A stretch of 64,000 nucleotides of DNA from Cupriavidus pauculus (GTDB lineage: Bacteria > Pseudomonadota > Gammaproteobacteria > Burkholderiales > Burkholderiaceae): positions 1,614,501-1,678,500 of the forward strand of contig NZ_CP044067.1 in NCBI RefSeq assembly GCF_008693385.1, read 5' to 3'. The notes beneath the pieces were generated by a model, which did no database searches, was not told the DNA's origin, and saw nothing but the letters and a program-made list of their open reading frames with translations. The position numbers and the translations under genes are program-made. Below, one piece after another: positions 1 through 7,587 of the stretch (the first letter of the stretch is position 1; each line of letters starts with the position of its first letter).

Positions 1-99
1 CACCACGACGTTGGCGCGCAGGATCATGGTCAGCACGATGACCACGACGCCCAATAGATATACCCAATGGGCAATGCCGATCTCTACCGTTGGTTGCAT
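1..99 (-). CDS. N-terminus of a membrane protein, probably a permease (partial)
   Basis: Only the first 33 codons are inside the window; the gene runs off the left edge. The peptide starts MQPTVEIGIAHWVYLLG and is followed by one hydrophobic segment (about residues 12-26) ending at Arg28, which looks like the first transmembrane helix of a polytopic protein. An AGGGGAG ribosome-binding site sits just upstream of the ATG. The gene is divergent from the ornithine-cyclodeaminase-like gene, and a GTATAC palindrome lies 64 bp upstream of its start. It may therefore be the transporter of the same pathway. The family cannot be named from so little sequence; permease is an inference. Confidence 0.55.
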   Translation of the reverse strand, partial: MQPTVEIGIAHWVYLLGVVVIVLTMILRANVVV

Positions 100-162
100 G
101 AGGCTCCCCTGATGTGGGGCCCTTGTGGGGGCAGGTTTGATGAGTGATTGAATTTCCGTTTC

Positions 163-168
163 GTATAC
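163..168. promoter_or_regulatory. GTATAC palindrome, candidate GntR operator (site 1)
   Basis: Perfect 6-bp palindrome in an AT-rich context, 64 bp upstream of the partial membrane-protein gene on the minus strand. The same core recurs in front of the other units of this cluster. Palindromes with this kind of core are typical of FCD-type GntR regulators. Assignment to the GntR gene at 5176 is inference. Confidence 0.45.
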
Positions 169-359
169 TATATTCCGACGCAAACGAAACACAAGCGAAA
201 ACCGGCAAGGTTAGGGAAACTCCGTGCCGTCACCCCTATGTAGTGCCAGAAACCGCACCACTGCACGGTTTCAGCGCATCCCGCACCGTTATCGACTGCG
301 CGCGCCCTGCGCCATGCCCCAAAAACTCCGCTAGCAATTTCTTTGGCAATGTGTAGACT

Positions 360-365
360 GTATAC
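360..365. promoter_or_regulatory. GTATAC palindrome, candidate GntR operator (site 2)
   Basis: Second GTATAC copy, 36 bp upstream of the first gene of the diiron-oxidase operon, where a repressor would block transcription start. Identical in core to sites 1, 3 and 4. Confidence 0.5.
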
Positions 366-401
366 CGAATTGCAGCCCCCAACGGTCACGACAGCCCACT
401 C

Positions 402-1334
402 ATGCTCCATATCACCGACGAACAGATCGACCGCCATGTCAGCGCGGCGGATGCGCAGGCCGCCATGCTCGAAGCGTTCCGCAGCTTCGGCCAGCATCGC
501 GCGGCCATGCAGGAGCGCATCCGCACCGAGGCCGGCGGCGTCAAGTTGTCCACGCTGGGCGCGGTCATTCCGGATCAGCAGGTGGCGGGCGCCAAGGTGT
601 ATACGACGATCGCGTGTCAGTTCTCTTTCGTGATCCTGCTGTTCTCCACCGTCAGTGGCGCGCCGCTCGCATCGTTCGATGCCGGTGCGATCACCCGGCT
701 GCGCACCGCGGCGTGCACGGTACTGGCGGCGCAGCGGCTCGCGCGCCCCGACGCGCAAACGCTCGCGCTGTTCGGCGCGGGCACGCAGGGTGTGCAGCAC
801 GCGCTGCAGCTGTCGGCGGCGCTGCCGCTGGAACGCATCCTGATCAGCGACCCGCATGCCGACGCCTCCGTGGCGGAACGTCTGACCGCGCAGTGCGGGA
901 TCCCGGCCACGTTCGCCACGCCCGAAACGTGCGTGGCCGAGGCCGATGTCGTGGTGACCGCCTCGCGCTCGACCACACCGCTGTTCGCCGGCGCGTCGCT
1001 GCGCCGGGGCGCGTTCGTCGCGGCCATCGGCTCGAGCCTGCCGCATACGCGCGAGCTCGACGACACGGCATTGGCGCGCGCCGCCACGGTGGTCGTCGAA
1101 TGGCGGCCGCAATCGCTGCGCGAAGCGGGTGACCTCGTGCTGGCCGATCCGTCCGTGCTGCCCGATCACAAGATCGTCGAGCTCGGCGATGTGTTGCTGG
1201 ACCGGCACACCGTTCGGCATAGCGCGGACGACATCGTCATCTACAAATCCGTCGGCGTCGGCCTCGAGGACATAGCCCTCGCCGGCGTTGCCTACCAGCG
1301 GATCACCGCAGCCCGGGAAGCCCGGGCCGCATGA
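402..1334 (+). CDS. Ornithine cyclodeaminase / mu-crystallin family protein
   Basis: A 310-residue NAD(P)-binding protein of the ornithine cyclodeaminase/mu-crystallin family. Members deaminate and cyclise ornithine, reduce cyclic imines, or act as amino acid dehydrogenases. The Rossmann fingerprint LFGAGTQGVQHAL is clear near residue 125, the N-terminal MLHITDEQI is typical, and the length is normal. The exact substrate cannot be read from sequence. It is the first gene of a same-strand group of five (next start 55 bp downstream) and lies beneath a GTATAC palindrome. In this context an imine reductase or dehydrogenase acting on the product of the downstream diiron oxidase is plausible, but that is inference. 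No strong Shine-Dalgarno is visible before the ATG. Confidence 0.85.
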   Translation: MLHITDEQIDRHVSAADAQAAMLEAFRSFGQHRAAMQERIRTEAGGVKLSTLGAVIPDQQVAGAKVYTTIACQFSFVILLFSTVSGAPLASFDAGAITRLRTAACTVLAAQRLARPDAQTLALFGAGTQGVQHALQLSAALPLERILISDPHADASVAERLTAQCGIPATFATPETCVAEADVVVTASRSTTPLFAGASLRRGAFVAAIGSSLPHTRELDDTALARAATVVVEWRPQSLREAGDLVLADPSVLPDHKIVELGDVLLDRHTVRHSADDIVIYKSVGVGLEDIALAGVAYQRITAAREARAA

Positions 1335-1389
1335 CTCGCACCCAAACCCCTCCCCTTCTTCATTCCATCCCAGTCAAGGAGCCCACAAA

Positions 1390-2109
1390 ATGGCAGAACT
1401 GATGAACCGCGAAGACTTCCGCGCCGCCCTCGAGAACGCGATCAAGGGCAAGAGCGCCAACCAGGCACCGTTCAGCAAGGCATGGGCAGGCGGCACGCTG
1501 ACGCGCGAGCATCTGGCGCGCTGGGCAGAGAACCACTATCACTACGTGGGCCCGTTCGCCGACTACCTCGCCTATATCTACGCGCGCACGCCGGACCACA
1601 TGACCGAGGCCAAGGACTTCCTGCTGGCCAACATGTACGAAGAGGAAATCGGTGGCGACCGCCACACCGACCTGCTGGTCCGTTTTGCCGAAGCCTGCGG
1701 CACCACGCGCGAGCGCGTCGTGGACCCGGACAACATGTCGCCGACCACGCGCGGGCTGCAAAGCTGGTGCTATGCCGTGGCGATGCGTGAAGACCCGGTC
1801 GTCGCGGTCGCCGGCCTCGTCGTCGGCCTGGAATCGCAGGTGCCGTCGATCTATCGCAAGCAGACTCCGACGCTGCGCGAGAAGTACGGCTTCACGGACG
1901 AGGAAGTGGAATTCTTCGACCTGCATATCGTGTCCGACGAAATCCATGGCGAGCGCGGCTACCAGATCGTCCTCGAGCATGCCAACACGCCCGAACTGCA
2001 GGCCCGCTGCCTGAAGATCTGCGAGATCGGCGCGCAGATGCGACTGCTGTACACGACCGCGCTCTTCTACGACTACGTCGAGACCAAGCCGGCCGCGATC
2101 GCCGCCTGA
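1390..2109 (+). CDS. Heme-oxygenase-like diiron oxidase (HDO superfamily)
   Basis: 239 residues, all-helical TenA/PqqC-like fold. The six metal ligands expected of heme-oxygenase-like diiron oxidases are all present with matching spacing: Glu85-x6-His92, Glu148, and His179-x3-Asp183-x2-His186. Known members (CADD, UndA, BesC, SznF families) activate O2 for N-oxygenation, C-C cleavage or self-sacrificing synthesis. Ordinary TenA and PqqC proteins lack the full set, so this is probably a true oxygenase. The start at 1390 is chosen for its AAGGAG site nine bases upstream; an in-frame upstream start at 1288 would overlap the previous gene and lacks one. The stop overlaps an ATG of the aldehyde dehydrogenase frame (TGATG). 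The downstream ferredoxin reductase could supply electrons. The substrate is unknown. Confidence 0.85.
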   Translation: MAELMNREDFRAALENAIKGKSANQAPFSKAWAGGTLTREHLARWAENHYHYVGPFADYLAYIYARTPDHMTEAKDFLLANMYEEEIGGDRHTDLLVRFAEACGTTRERVVDPDNMSPTTRGLQSWCYAVAMREDPVVAVAGLVVGLESQVPSIYRKQTPTLREKYGFTDEEVEFFDLHIVSDEIHGERGYQIVLEHANTPELQARCLKICEIGAQMRLLYTTALFYDYVETKPAAIAA

Positions 2110-2126
2110 TGCACGGGGCCACGACG

Positions 2127-3575
2127 ATGACGGACACGTACCGCAACTACATCGACGGCGAATGGTGCGACAGCGTGAGCGGTCGCCTGTTCGACAACAT
2201 CAACCCGGCCGACACGCGCGAGATCGTCAGCCGCCATGCGGCGTCCGACGCGCGTGACGCGGAGGCGGCCGTCGCGGCGGCGGCCGCCGCGTTCCCGGGC
2301 TGGCGCAAGACGCCGATCGGCAAGCGCGCGAAGATCCTCAACGATGCCGCGGCCTGGCTCGAAGCCAATGCCGATGCCTTCGCGGCGGAACTCACGCGCG
2401 AGGAAGGCAAGGCACTGAACCTGGCGCGCGACGAGATCGTGCGTTCGGCGCAGACGCTGCGCTTCTATGCGGTGGAAGGCCAGACCTACTCGGGCGAGAC
2501 CTTCCCTCAGGACGATCCGGACATGGTCGTCTACACGCAGCGCGAGCCGCTGGGCGTGGTCACCGTCATCTCGCCGTGGAACTTCCCGGTGTCGATTCCC
2601 GCGCGCAAGATCGCGCCGGCGCTCATCGCGGGCAACACCGTCGTGTTCAAGCCGTCGTCGGATGCGCCCCTCTCCGGCCTGCGGCTGGCCGAGGCGTTCG
2701 TCAAGGCCGGCATTCCGCGCGGCGTGCTGAACTTCCTGACCGGCAGCGCGGGAGAAGTGGGCGAGACCATCGTCGCATCGCCAGCCATTCGCGCGGTGTC
2801 GTTCACGGGATCGACGTCGGCGGGCGAGCAGATCCATCGCGCGGTATCGATGACCACGCGCACGCAGATGGAGCTTGGCGGCAAGAACCCGCTGATCGTG
2901 ATGGAGGACGCCGATCTCGACCAGGCCGTCGATCTCGCGGTCAAGGGTGGCCTGTCGCTGTCCGGCCAGGCATGCACGGGCACGAGCCGCATCATCGTGA
3001 TGGCCGCGGTGAAGCAGGCTTTCATCGAGAAGCTCGTGGCGCGCGTCAAATCGCTCAAGATCGGCAGCGGCATGCAGTCCGGCATGGACCTCGGCCCGCT
3101 GGCCACGCGCAAGCAGCGCGAGACCGTACTCGGCTATATCGAGATCGGCAAGGGTGAAGCCACGCTGCTGACGGGCGGCAACGCGCTGACCGATGGCGAT
3201 TTCGCGCACGGCTACTACGTGGCCCCGACGGTCTTTACCGACGTGACGATGTCCATGCGTATCGCGCGCGAGGAGATCTTCGGGCCGGTGCTCGCGATCA
3301 TCGAGGCGACCAGCTACGCCGATGCGATGGCCAAGGCCAACGACACCGAGTACGGATTGTCCGCGGCGATCGCCACGCGCAATCCGCGATATGCGCACGA
3401 CTTCGCCAACGATATCGAGTCGGGCACCGTCAAGATCAATCGCACGACCACGGGCAACCTCGTCAACGCGCCGTTCGGCGGGCTCAAGCGGTCGAGCACG
3501 GCGACATTCCGCGAATCCGGCCGCGCCGGCATCGAGTTCTATACCCAGATCAAGACGATCTACCGCGGCTGTTAA
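2127..3575 (+). CDS. NAD(P)-dependent aldehyde dehydrogenase
   Basis: 482-residue ALDH-superfamily enzyme that oxidises an aldehyde to the acid. It has the oxyanion Asn in SPWNFP (about 152), the general base in MELGGKNP (Glu249) and the catalytic Cys283 in SGQACTGTS. The C-terminal VNAPFGGLKRSS then EFYTQIKTIY resembles alpha-ketoglutaric-semialdehyde/succinic-semialdehyde type ALDHs more than betaine-aldehyde types. That subgrouping is from memory and tentative. The start could also be 2109, which overlaps the oxidase stop codon and suggests translational coupling. It sits between the diiron oxidase and the GlcG-like gene, so it probably oxidises an aldehyde released by the pathway. Confidence 0.92.
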   Translation: MTDTYRNYIDGEWCDSVSGRLFDNINPADTREIVSRHAASDARDAEAAVAAAAAAFPGWRKTPIGKRAKILNDAAAWLEANADAFAAELTREEGKALNLARDEIVRSAQTLRFYAVEGQTYSGETFPQDDPDMVVYTQREPLGVVTVISPWNFPVSIPARKIAPALIAGNTVVFKPSSDAPLSGLRLAEAFVKAGIPRGVLNFLTGSAGEVGETIVASPAIRAVSFTGSTSAGEQIHRAVSMTTRTQMELGGKNPLIVMEDADLDQAVDLAVKGGLSLSGQACTGTSRIIVMAAVKQAFIEKLVARVKSLKIGSGMQSGMDLGPLATRKQRETVLGYIEIGKGEATLLTGGNALTDGDFAHGYYVAPTVFTDVTMSMRIAREEIFGPVLAIIEATSYADAMAKANDTEYGLSAAIATRNPRYAHDFANDIESGTVKINRTTTGNLVNAPFGGLKRSSTATFRESGRAGIEFYTQIKTIYRGC

Positions 3576-3600
3576 ATCCATCTGCAAGGAGTCTGTATTC

Positions 3601-4080
3601 ATGAAGGCAAGCATCAAGCTCGAACTGCGCGAGGCCCGCGTCATGGTCGAGGCGGCCGTCGCCAAGGCCAGGGAGATCGGCGTGCTGGAGTCCATCTGCA
3701 TCGTCGATGACGGCGGCTATCCGCTGCTGCTCGAACGCATGGACGGCGCGCGCATCACGGGTCCGCAGATCGCATGGAACAAGGCGTTCACCGCGGCCGG
3801 CCACAAGCGCTCGACGCATCTGTTCAATACGGCCCCCAACGGTCCCGCGCTGCCCGGCAACGAGGCGTTCGGCATTCAGTGGAGCTTCGAAGGCAAGTTC
3901 GCCGTATTCGTCGGCGGCTTTCCGGTGGTCGTCAACGGCGAGGTGATCGGCGGCGTCGGCCTCTCGGGCGGCAACGGCGAGCAGGACACCGCATGCGGCG
4001 TGGCCGCGCTGGAAGCATTGCGCGATCTGCTGGCGGGCGAGGACCTGCAGGTGCTCGCGCAGGCGGACATCAAGAAGTAA
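3601..4080 (+). CDS. GlcG/HbpS family protein (DUF336)
   Basis: 159 residues of the GlcG/HbpS (DUF336) family, a compact single-domain fold. Members sit in many glycolate, propanediol and aromatic operons, and in HbpS the domain binds heme. Family features are the N-terminal helix with AKAREIGV, the DDGGYPLLLERMDGA strand, and the glycine-rich GEVIGGVGLSGG followed by DTACGVAALEAL. The start at 3601 has an AAGGAG site about ten bases upstream; longer in-frame starts lie inside the ALDH gene. It is 25 bp behind the ALDH and 22 bp before the reductase. A role as accessory or stabilising protein for the oxidation pathway is a guess. Confidence 0.88.
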   Translation: MKASIKLELREARVMVEAAVAKAREIGVLESICIVDDGGYPLLLERMDGARITGPQIAWNKAFTAAGHKRSTHLFNTAPNGPALPGNEAFGIQWSFEGKFAVFVGGFPVVVNGEVIGGVGLSGGNGEQDTACGVAALEALRDLLAGEDLQVLAQADIKK

Positions 4081-4102
4081 GCAGGCAGGAGGGCCACCAG
4101 TC

Positions 4103-5101
4103 ATGTCCTATCGCATTCATGTCATCGAGACCCAGGCCACGTTCGACGTGAACGACGGCGAGACGGTACTCGACGGCGCATTGCGCGCGGGGGTGTGCCT
4201 CGCGCACGAATGCACGTTCGGCGGTTGCGGCACGTGCCGCGTACAGGTCGTCGAAGGCGCGGTCGCGTACGAGGAGTTCCCGATGGCGCTGACCGAGGAA
4301 GAGGCGGCCACCGGCGCGGCACTCGCCTGCCAGGCGCGGCCCACCGCGGACCTCGTACTCAGCGTGGCGCGCGCGGGCGACGTGGACATTCCCGCGCAGC
4401 GCGTCACGGCGACCGTGCGCGAATTAGGCTGGCTCGGCCCCGAGGTCGCGCATCTGCGCCTGGCGCTGCCGGACGACGTGTCGTTCCAGTACGCGCCGGG
4501 CCAGTACATGAAGATCCTGCTCGACGACGGCACCCATCGCAGCTTCTCCATGGCATCGGCGCCGCGCGGCAACGACGTGGACTTCCACGTGCGGCGCATC
4601 GCAGGCGGCCGCTTCACGGCCACGCGGCTGCCGACGCTGCAGCCCGGCGACCGGCTCGAGGTGGAAGTGCCGCATGGCAACTTCAGCCTGCGCAAGGAAG
4701 ATTACCGGCCGCTGCTGATGGTCGCTACCGGCACGGGGCTCGCGCCGATCAAGAGCATGCTCGAGTCGCTGATGGACGACCCCGATTGTCCGCCGGTCTC
4801 GCTGTACTGGGGCGCGCGGTCGATGGAGGATCTGTATCTGCACCACGAGATTGCCGCGTGGGGCGAGCGTCTCTACGATTTCCAGTACGTACCGGTACTC
4901 TCGCGCGCCGGCGACGACTGGCAGGGACGGCGCGGCCATGTGCAGGACGCGGTGTGCCAGGATCATGGGGATCTGTCCGAGCATGCGATCTACCTGTGCG
5001 GCTCGCCGAACATGATTCGCGATGCGCGGCAGACGTTCGCGGCGATGGGCGCGCAGTCACCCTTTGTCTACGCCGATGGCTTCACGTTCCAGCATGCCTG
5101 A
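4103..5101 (+). CDS. 2Fe-2S ferredoxin / FAD / NAD(P)H oxidoreductase
   Basis: 332-residue fused electron-transfer protein. A plant-type 2Fe-2S domain comes first (Cys37-x4-Cys42-x2-Cys45 and Cys76). Next is a ferredoxin-reductase-like FAD domain with RSFSMASAP, then an NAD(P) domain with GTGLAPIKSM and the C-terminal LCGSPNMI. This is the architecture of phenol hydroxylase, methane monooxygenase and CDP-6-deoxyglucoseen reductases, which take electrons from NAD(P)H to a diiron or Rieske oxygenase. No such conventional oxygenase is nearby; the only metal oxygenase candidate in the operon is the HDO protein at 1390. A reductase role for it is therefore the natural inference. A good AGGAGG site lies upstream. 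Confidence 0.9.
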   Translation: MSYRIHVIETQATFDVNDGETVLDGALRAGVCLAHECTFGGCGTCRVQVVEGAVAYEEFPMALTEEEAATGAALACQARPTADLVLSVARAGDVDIPAQRVTATVRELGWLGPEVAHLRLALPDDVSFQYAPGQYMKILLDDGTHRSFSMASAPRGNDVDFHVRRIAGGRFTATRLPTLQPGDRLEVEVPHGNFSLRKEDYRPLLMVATGTGLAPIKSMLESLMDDPDCPPVSLYWGARSMEDLYLHHEIAAWGERLYDFQYVPVLSRAGDDWQGRRGHVQDAVCQDHGDLSEHAIYLCGSPNMIRDARQTFAAMGAQSPFVYADGFTFQHA

Positions 5102-5144
5102 CATCCGTCCAAGCTAGATCTGGAAGGCGGCTGCGATGTTGACC

Positions 5145-5150
5145 GTATAC
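5145..5150. promoter_or_regulatory. GTATAC palindrome, candidate autoregulatory GntR operator (site 3)
   Basis: Third GTATAC copy, 25 bp upstream of the GntR gene itself, as expected for autoregulation. Confidence 0.5.
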
Positions 5151-5175
5151 AATAGCGGCATTCACGCCGCCTTCC

Positions 5176-5901
5176 ATGATCATGAACGACGCCTCCGCGG
5201 GCCTGCCCCGTTCCACGACGCCGGACCTTCCGGTAGCCAGCCTTGGCGCGCAGCACTCGCCGCTGTTCGCGCTGGTGACCGACACGCTGCGCCAGCGCAT
5301 TCTCGGCGGCCAGTATGAGCAGGGCGAACGGCTCGTCGAGAACACGCTGTCCCAGGAGCTCGGCGTCTCCCGCATCCCGGTGCGGGAAGCGTTACGCGCG
5401 CTTGCCGCCGAAGGACTGGTCAAGATCGAGCCCCGGCGCGGCGCCTCGGTGGCGCGTCTCTCCCCCAATATCGCGCGCGAGATGGTGGAAGTGCGCGCCA
5501 CGCTCGAGGGTCTCAATGCCAAGCTTGCGGCACAACGCCGCGATCCGGCGCTGATCGCCGAGATCGAAAAGGTGCTGGAAGAAGGGAATGCCGCCGTCAA
5601 CAGCGGCCAGACCGAGCGCTTCGTCGAACTGAACTCGCGCTTCCATGAGGTGCTGGGCAACATCGCCGCCAACAGCGTGCTGCAGGACATGATGCGCTCG
5701 CTGCGCGAACGCACGGCGCTGCTGTTCGCGCCGGCCAACCTGAGCCGCGCGCGCATCAACTGGGACGAGCACGCCCAGATCCTCCAGGCCGTCATCGCCG
5801 GGGATGCCGACCTCGCTTCACTGCTGGCCACGCGCCACGTCTACAGCGCCGCCAAGGCCGTCGAGGCCATGAACATCGACGGCGAACCGCCTCGCGGCTG
5901 A
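5176..5901 (+). CDS. GntR family transcriptional regulator, FCD type
   Basis: 241 residues. An N-terminal winged helix-turn-helix of the GntR family (TLRQRILGGQYEQGERL, then ELGVSRIPVREALRALAAEG at about 45-70) is followed by an all-helical FCD ligand domain with the ARATLEG start and a late HxxIxxAI-like helix (EHAQILQAVIAGD). FCD regulators usually bind small carboxylates in a metal site. A second start two codons downstream (5182) is equally possible. It lies between the oxidase operon and the Bug gene, and the GTATAC palindromes around the cluster are its likely operators. Direct evidence of repression versus activation is not visible. Confidence 0.92.
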   Translation: MIMNDASAGLPRSTTPDLPVASLGAQHSPLFALVTDTLRQRILGGQYEQGERLVENTLSQELGVSRIPVREALRALAAEGLVKIEPRRGASVARLSPNIAREMVEVRATLEGLNAKLAAQRRDPALIAEIEKVLEEGNAAVNSGQTERFVELNSRFHEVLGNIAANSVLQDMMRSLRERTALLFAPANLSRARINWDEHAQILQAVIAGDADLASLLATRHVYSAAKAVEAMNIDGEPPRG

Positions 5902-5989
5902 CCCGCGCCGATACCGGCACCGACGCCGACCCCGTGCCCCATGGGCGACCACGCCCATGTCACACCTTGGTGCACCGCACCAATGTAGT

Positions 5990-5995
5990 GTATAC
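5990..5995. promoter_or_regulatory. GTATAC palindrome, candidate GntR operator (site 4)
   Basis: Fourth GTATAC copy, within a slightly larger symmetrical context (tag-t-GTATAC-t-gta), 37 bp upstream of the 64-codon ORF that precedes the Bug gene. Confidence 0.45.
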
Positions 5996-6032
5996 TGTAG
6001 GCTGATTTCGAACCACAGTAGGGAATACGACC

Positions 6033-6227
6033 ATGTCGTCCAAGCAATACCCGGAGGCCGCTTACTTCAACCGTCCGGTCGGCGCGCAACTGCTGCGCCA
6101 CTACGCACGCCGCAATGCCGTGCGCCATGCCACGCCGCTGCTGCCGTCCTTCGCCGATATCGCGAAGATGCTGGCCTGGGTGCCGGCCCTCTTCGAACGC
6201 AAGCCCGGCACCGCGCGTCAGCACTGA
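6033..6227 (+). CDS. Small hypothetical protein, 64 residues
   Basis: Short basic protein (MSSKQYPEAAYF...ALFERKPGTARQH) with no recognised domain, one weakly hydrophobic stretch (about 42-54) and no signal peptide. The start has only a weak GGGA before it. Reasons to take it as real are that it sits behind its own GTATAC operator-like site, it runs the same way as its neighbours, and nothing else explains the stretch between GntR and the Bug gene. It may be a leader of the binding-protein transcript. Confidence 0.4.
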   Translation: MSSKQYPEAAYFNRPVGAQLLRHYARRNAVRHATPLLPSFADIAKMLAWVPALFERKPGTARQH

Positions 6228-6399
6228 CGCTGACCGCATGGCGGAACAACGCGGCGTGATTGACCGGCAATCGCACACCGCGTTCGCGCCCGCGTCCGGA
6301 ATTCGTGGTTTGTCCCGACATTGACGGCAAGACCGGCCGTCATAATGGTGCCGCCCTCGCCCAAACGAGCGGCATCACAGAAAGACATCGGAGACAAAC

Positions 6400-7422
6400 T
6401 TGAGTATCAAGACTGACGCGCTGCGCCCGCCGCGCGCGCTGCGCACCCGTATCTCGAAACTGGCTGGCATCCTCACCGCCGTGCTGACGGCCGGCATCGT
6501 GGCCGCACCGGCCGCGCACGCCGCGGAGGCATGGCCCGCCAAGCCCATCAAGGTCATCGTGCCCTATACGCCGGGCGGTTCCACCGACACGGTTTCGCGC
6601 GTGGTGTTCGAGAAGGTGGCGCAAAGCCTTGGCCAGCCGATCATCATCGAGAACAAGCCCGGGGCGAACAGCACGCTCGGCGTTGGCGTGGCCGCGCGTT
6701 CGACGCCCGATGGCTATACGTTCGTCTCGATCCTCGCGGCCTACAGCGCGAACATGTCGCTGTACTCGAAGCTCAGCTACAAGCCCTCGGACCTCGTGCC
6801 CGTCGCGGAGATGGCCGAATTGCCGCTGTTCCTGTTCGCGAGCAAGAAGGTACCGGCGAAGACCGTCGGCGAACTGGTGGCCTATGGCAGGAAGCACCCG
6901 GACACGCTCACGTTCGGTTCGAGCGGCATCGGCAGTTCGGCGCACCTGACCGGCGAGCGTCTGGCCATGGAATCGAAGGTCAAGATGACCCACGTGCCGT
7001 ACAACGGTAGCGCGCCCATCCTGCCGGCATTGGTGTCCGGCGAGGTGTCGGTCGCGTTCGACCCGCTGCTCGTGCCGATGCCGCATGTGAAATCCGGCAA
7101 GATCAACTTGCTGGCGGTGGCGTCGGCCAAGCGCTGGCCGGGCGAGCCGAATATTCCGACGATGGAGGAGGCAGGCTTTCCCGGCTTCCTCATGAGCTCG
7201 TGGACGGGCCTGCTGGCGCCGGCCGGCACACCGCAGCCGATCGTCGATCGGATGGCGAAGGAGATCGCCGCGGCCACCGCGAGCCCCGACGTCGCGAAGA
7301 AGCTGACCGACCTCGGTTTCGTGCCCGTCGGCGGCACGTCCGAGGAGTTTCGCAAGCTGATCGAGCGCGATACCGTGCGCTATGCCGAGATCGTCAAGGC
7401 GGGGAAGATCTCGCTCGACTGA
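6400..7422 (+). CDS. Bug family tripartite tricarboxylate transporter substrate-binding protein
   Basis: 340-residue periplasmic solute receptor of the Bug/TctC family. The first 42 residues are a long signal peptide ending AAHAAEA. The mature part opens with PIKVIVPYTPGGSTDTVSR and shows the family's IENKPGANSTLGV loop and HVPYNGSAPILPAL motif. These proteins bind small carboxylates or related solutes. The initiation codon is TTG (with GGAG upstream), as no ATG exists before the signal peptide. No TctA/TctB membrane genes are adjacent, so it is an orphan receptor. A strong intrinsic terminator follows at 7485. Confidence 0.9.
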   Translation: MSIKTDALRPPRALRTRISKLAGILTAVLTAGIVAAPAAHAAEAWPAKPIKVIVPYTPGGSTDTVSRVVFEKVAQSLGQPIIIENKPGANSTLGVGVAARSTPDGYTFVSILAAYSANMSLYSKLSYKPSDLVPVAEMAELPLFLFASKKVPAKTVGELVAYGRKHPDTLTFGSSGIGSSAHLTGERLAMESKVKMTHVPYNGSAPILPALVSGEVSVAFDPLLVPMPHVKSGKINLLAVASAKRWPGEPNIPTMEEAGFPGFLMSSWTGLLAPAGTPQPIVDRMAKEIAAATASPDVAKKLTDLGFVPVGGTSEEFRKLIERDTVRYAEIVKAGKISLD

Positions 7423-7484
7423 CCCCGGACCGGGGAGACGGAGGCTCGTGTGGGCCGCTCACCGCCCGGTTTTGTCACGAAAAC

Positions 7485-7514
7485 AAGCCATGCTCGCAAG
7501 GGCATGGCTTTTTT
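7485..7514 (+). terminator. Rho-independent terminator after the Bug gene
   Basis: Perfect 9-bp stem AAGCCATGC / GCATGGCTT with an 8-base loop, followed by a run of T. It ends the transcript 63 bp after the Bug stop codon. Confidence 0.85.
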
Positions 7515-7587
7515 CATGTGCAAGACGCGTTAGAGTATCGGCGAGAATATTGCCGGGGCAGGCACAGGCGTTAGAGGGCCGTAGTCG

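Larger units (their letters stand above)
100..401. other. Divergent intergenic region with two GTATAC palindromes
   Basis: This 302-base stretch separates the partial membrane-protein gene from the ornithine-cyclodeaminase-like gene and must carry both promoters. It is more AT-rich than the flanks. It holds GTATAC sites at 163-168 and 360-365, each close to one of the two divergent genes. The short open frames inside it look like chance frames, and no convincing gene was seen. Confidence 0.6.

Noticed and set aside
599..604. A fifth GTATAC copy
   Set aside because: Lies in codons Val-Tyr-Thr of the ornithine-cyclodeaminase-like gene, so it is probably chance and not an operator.
2073..3701. 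A 542-codon minus-strand frame across the aldehyde dehydrogenase
   Set aside because: Antisense shadow of a gene with complete ALDH active-site motifs.
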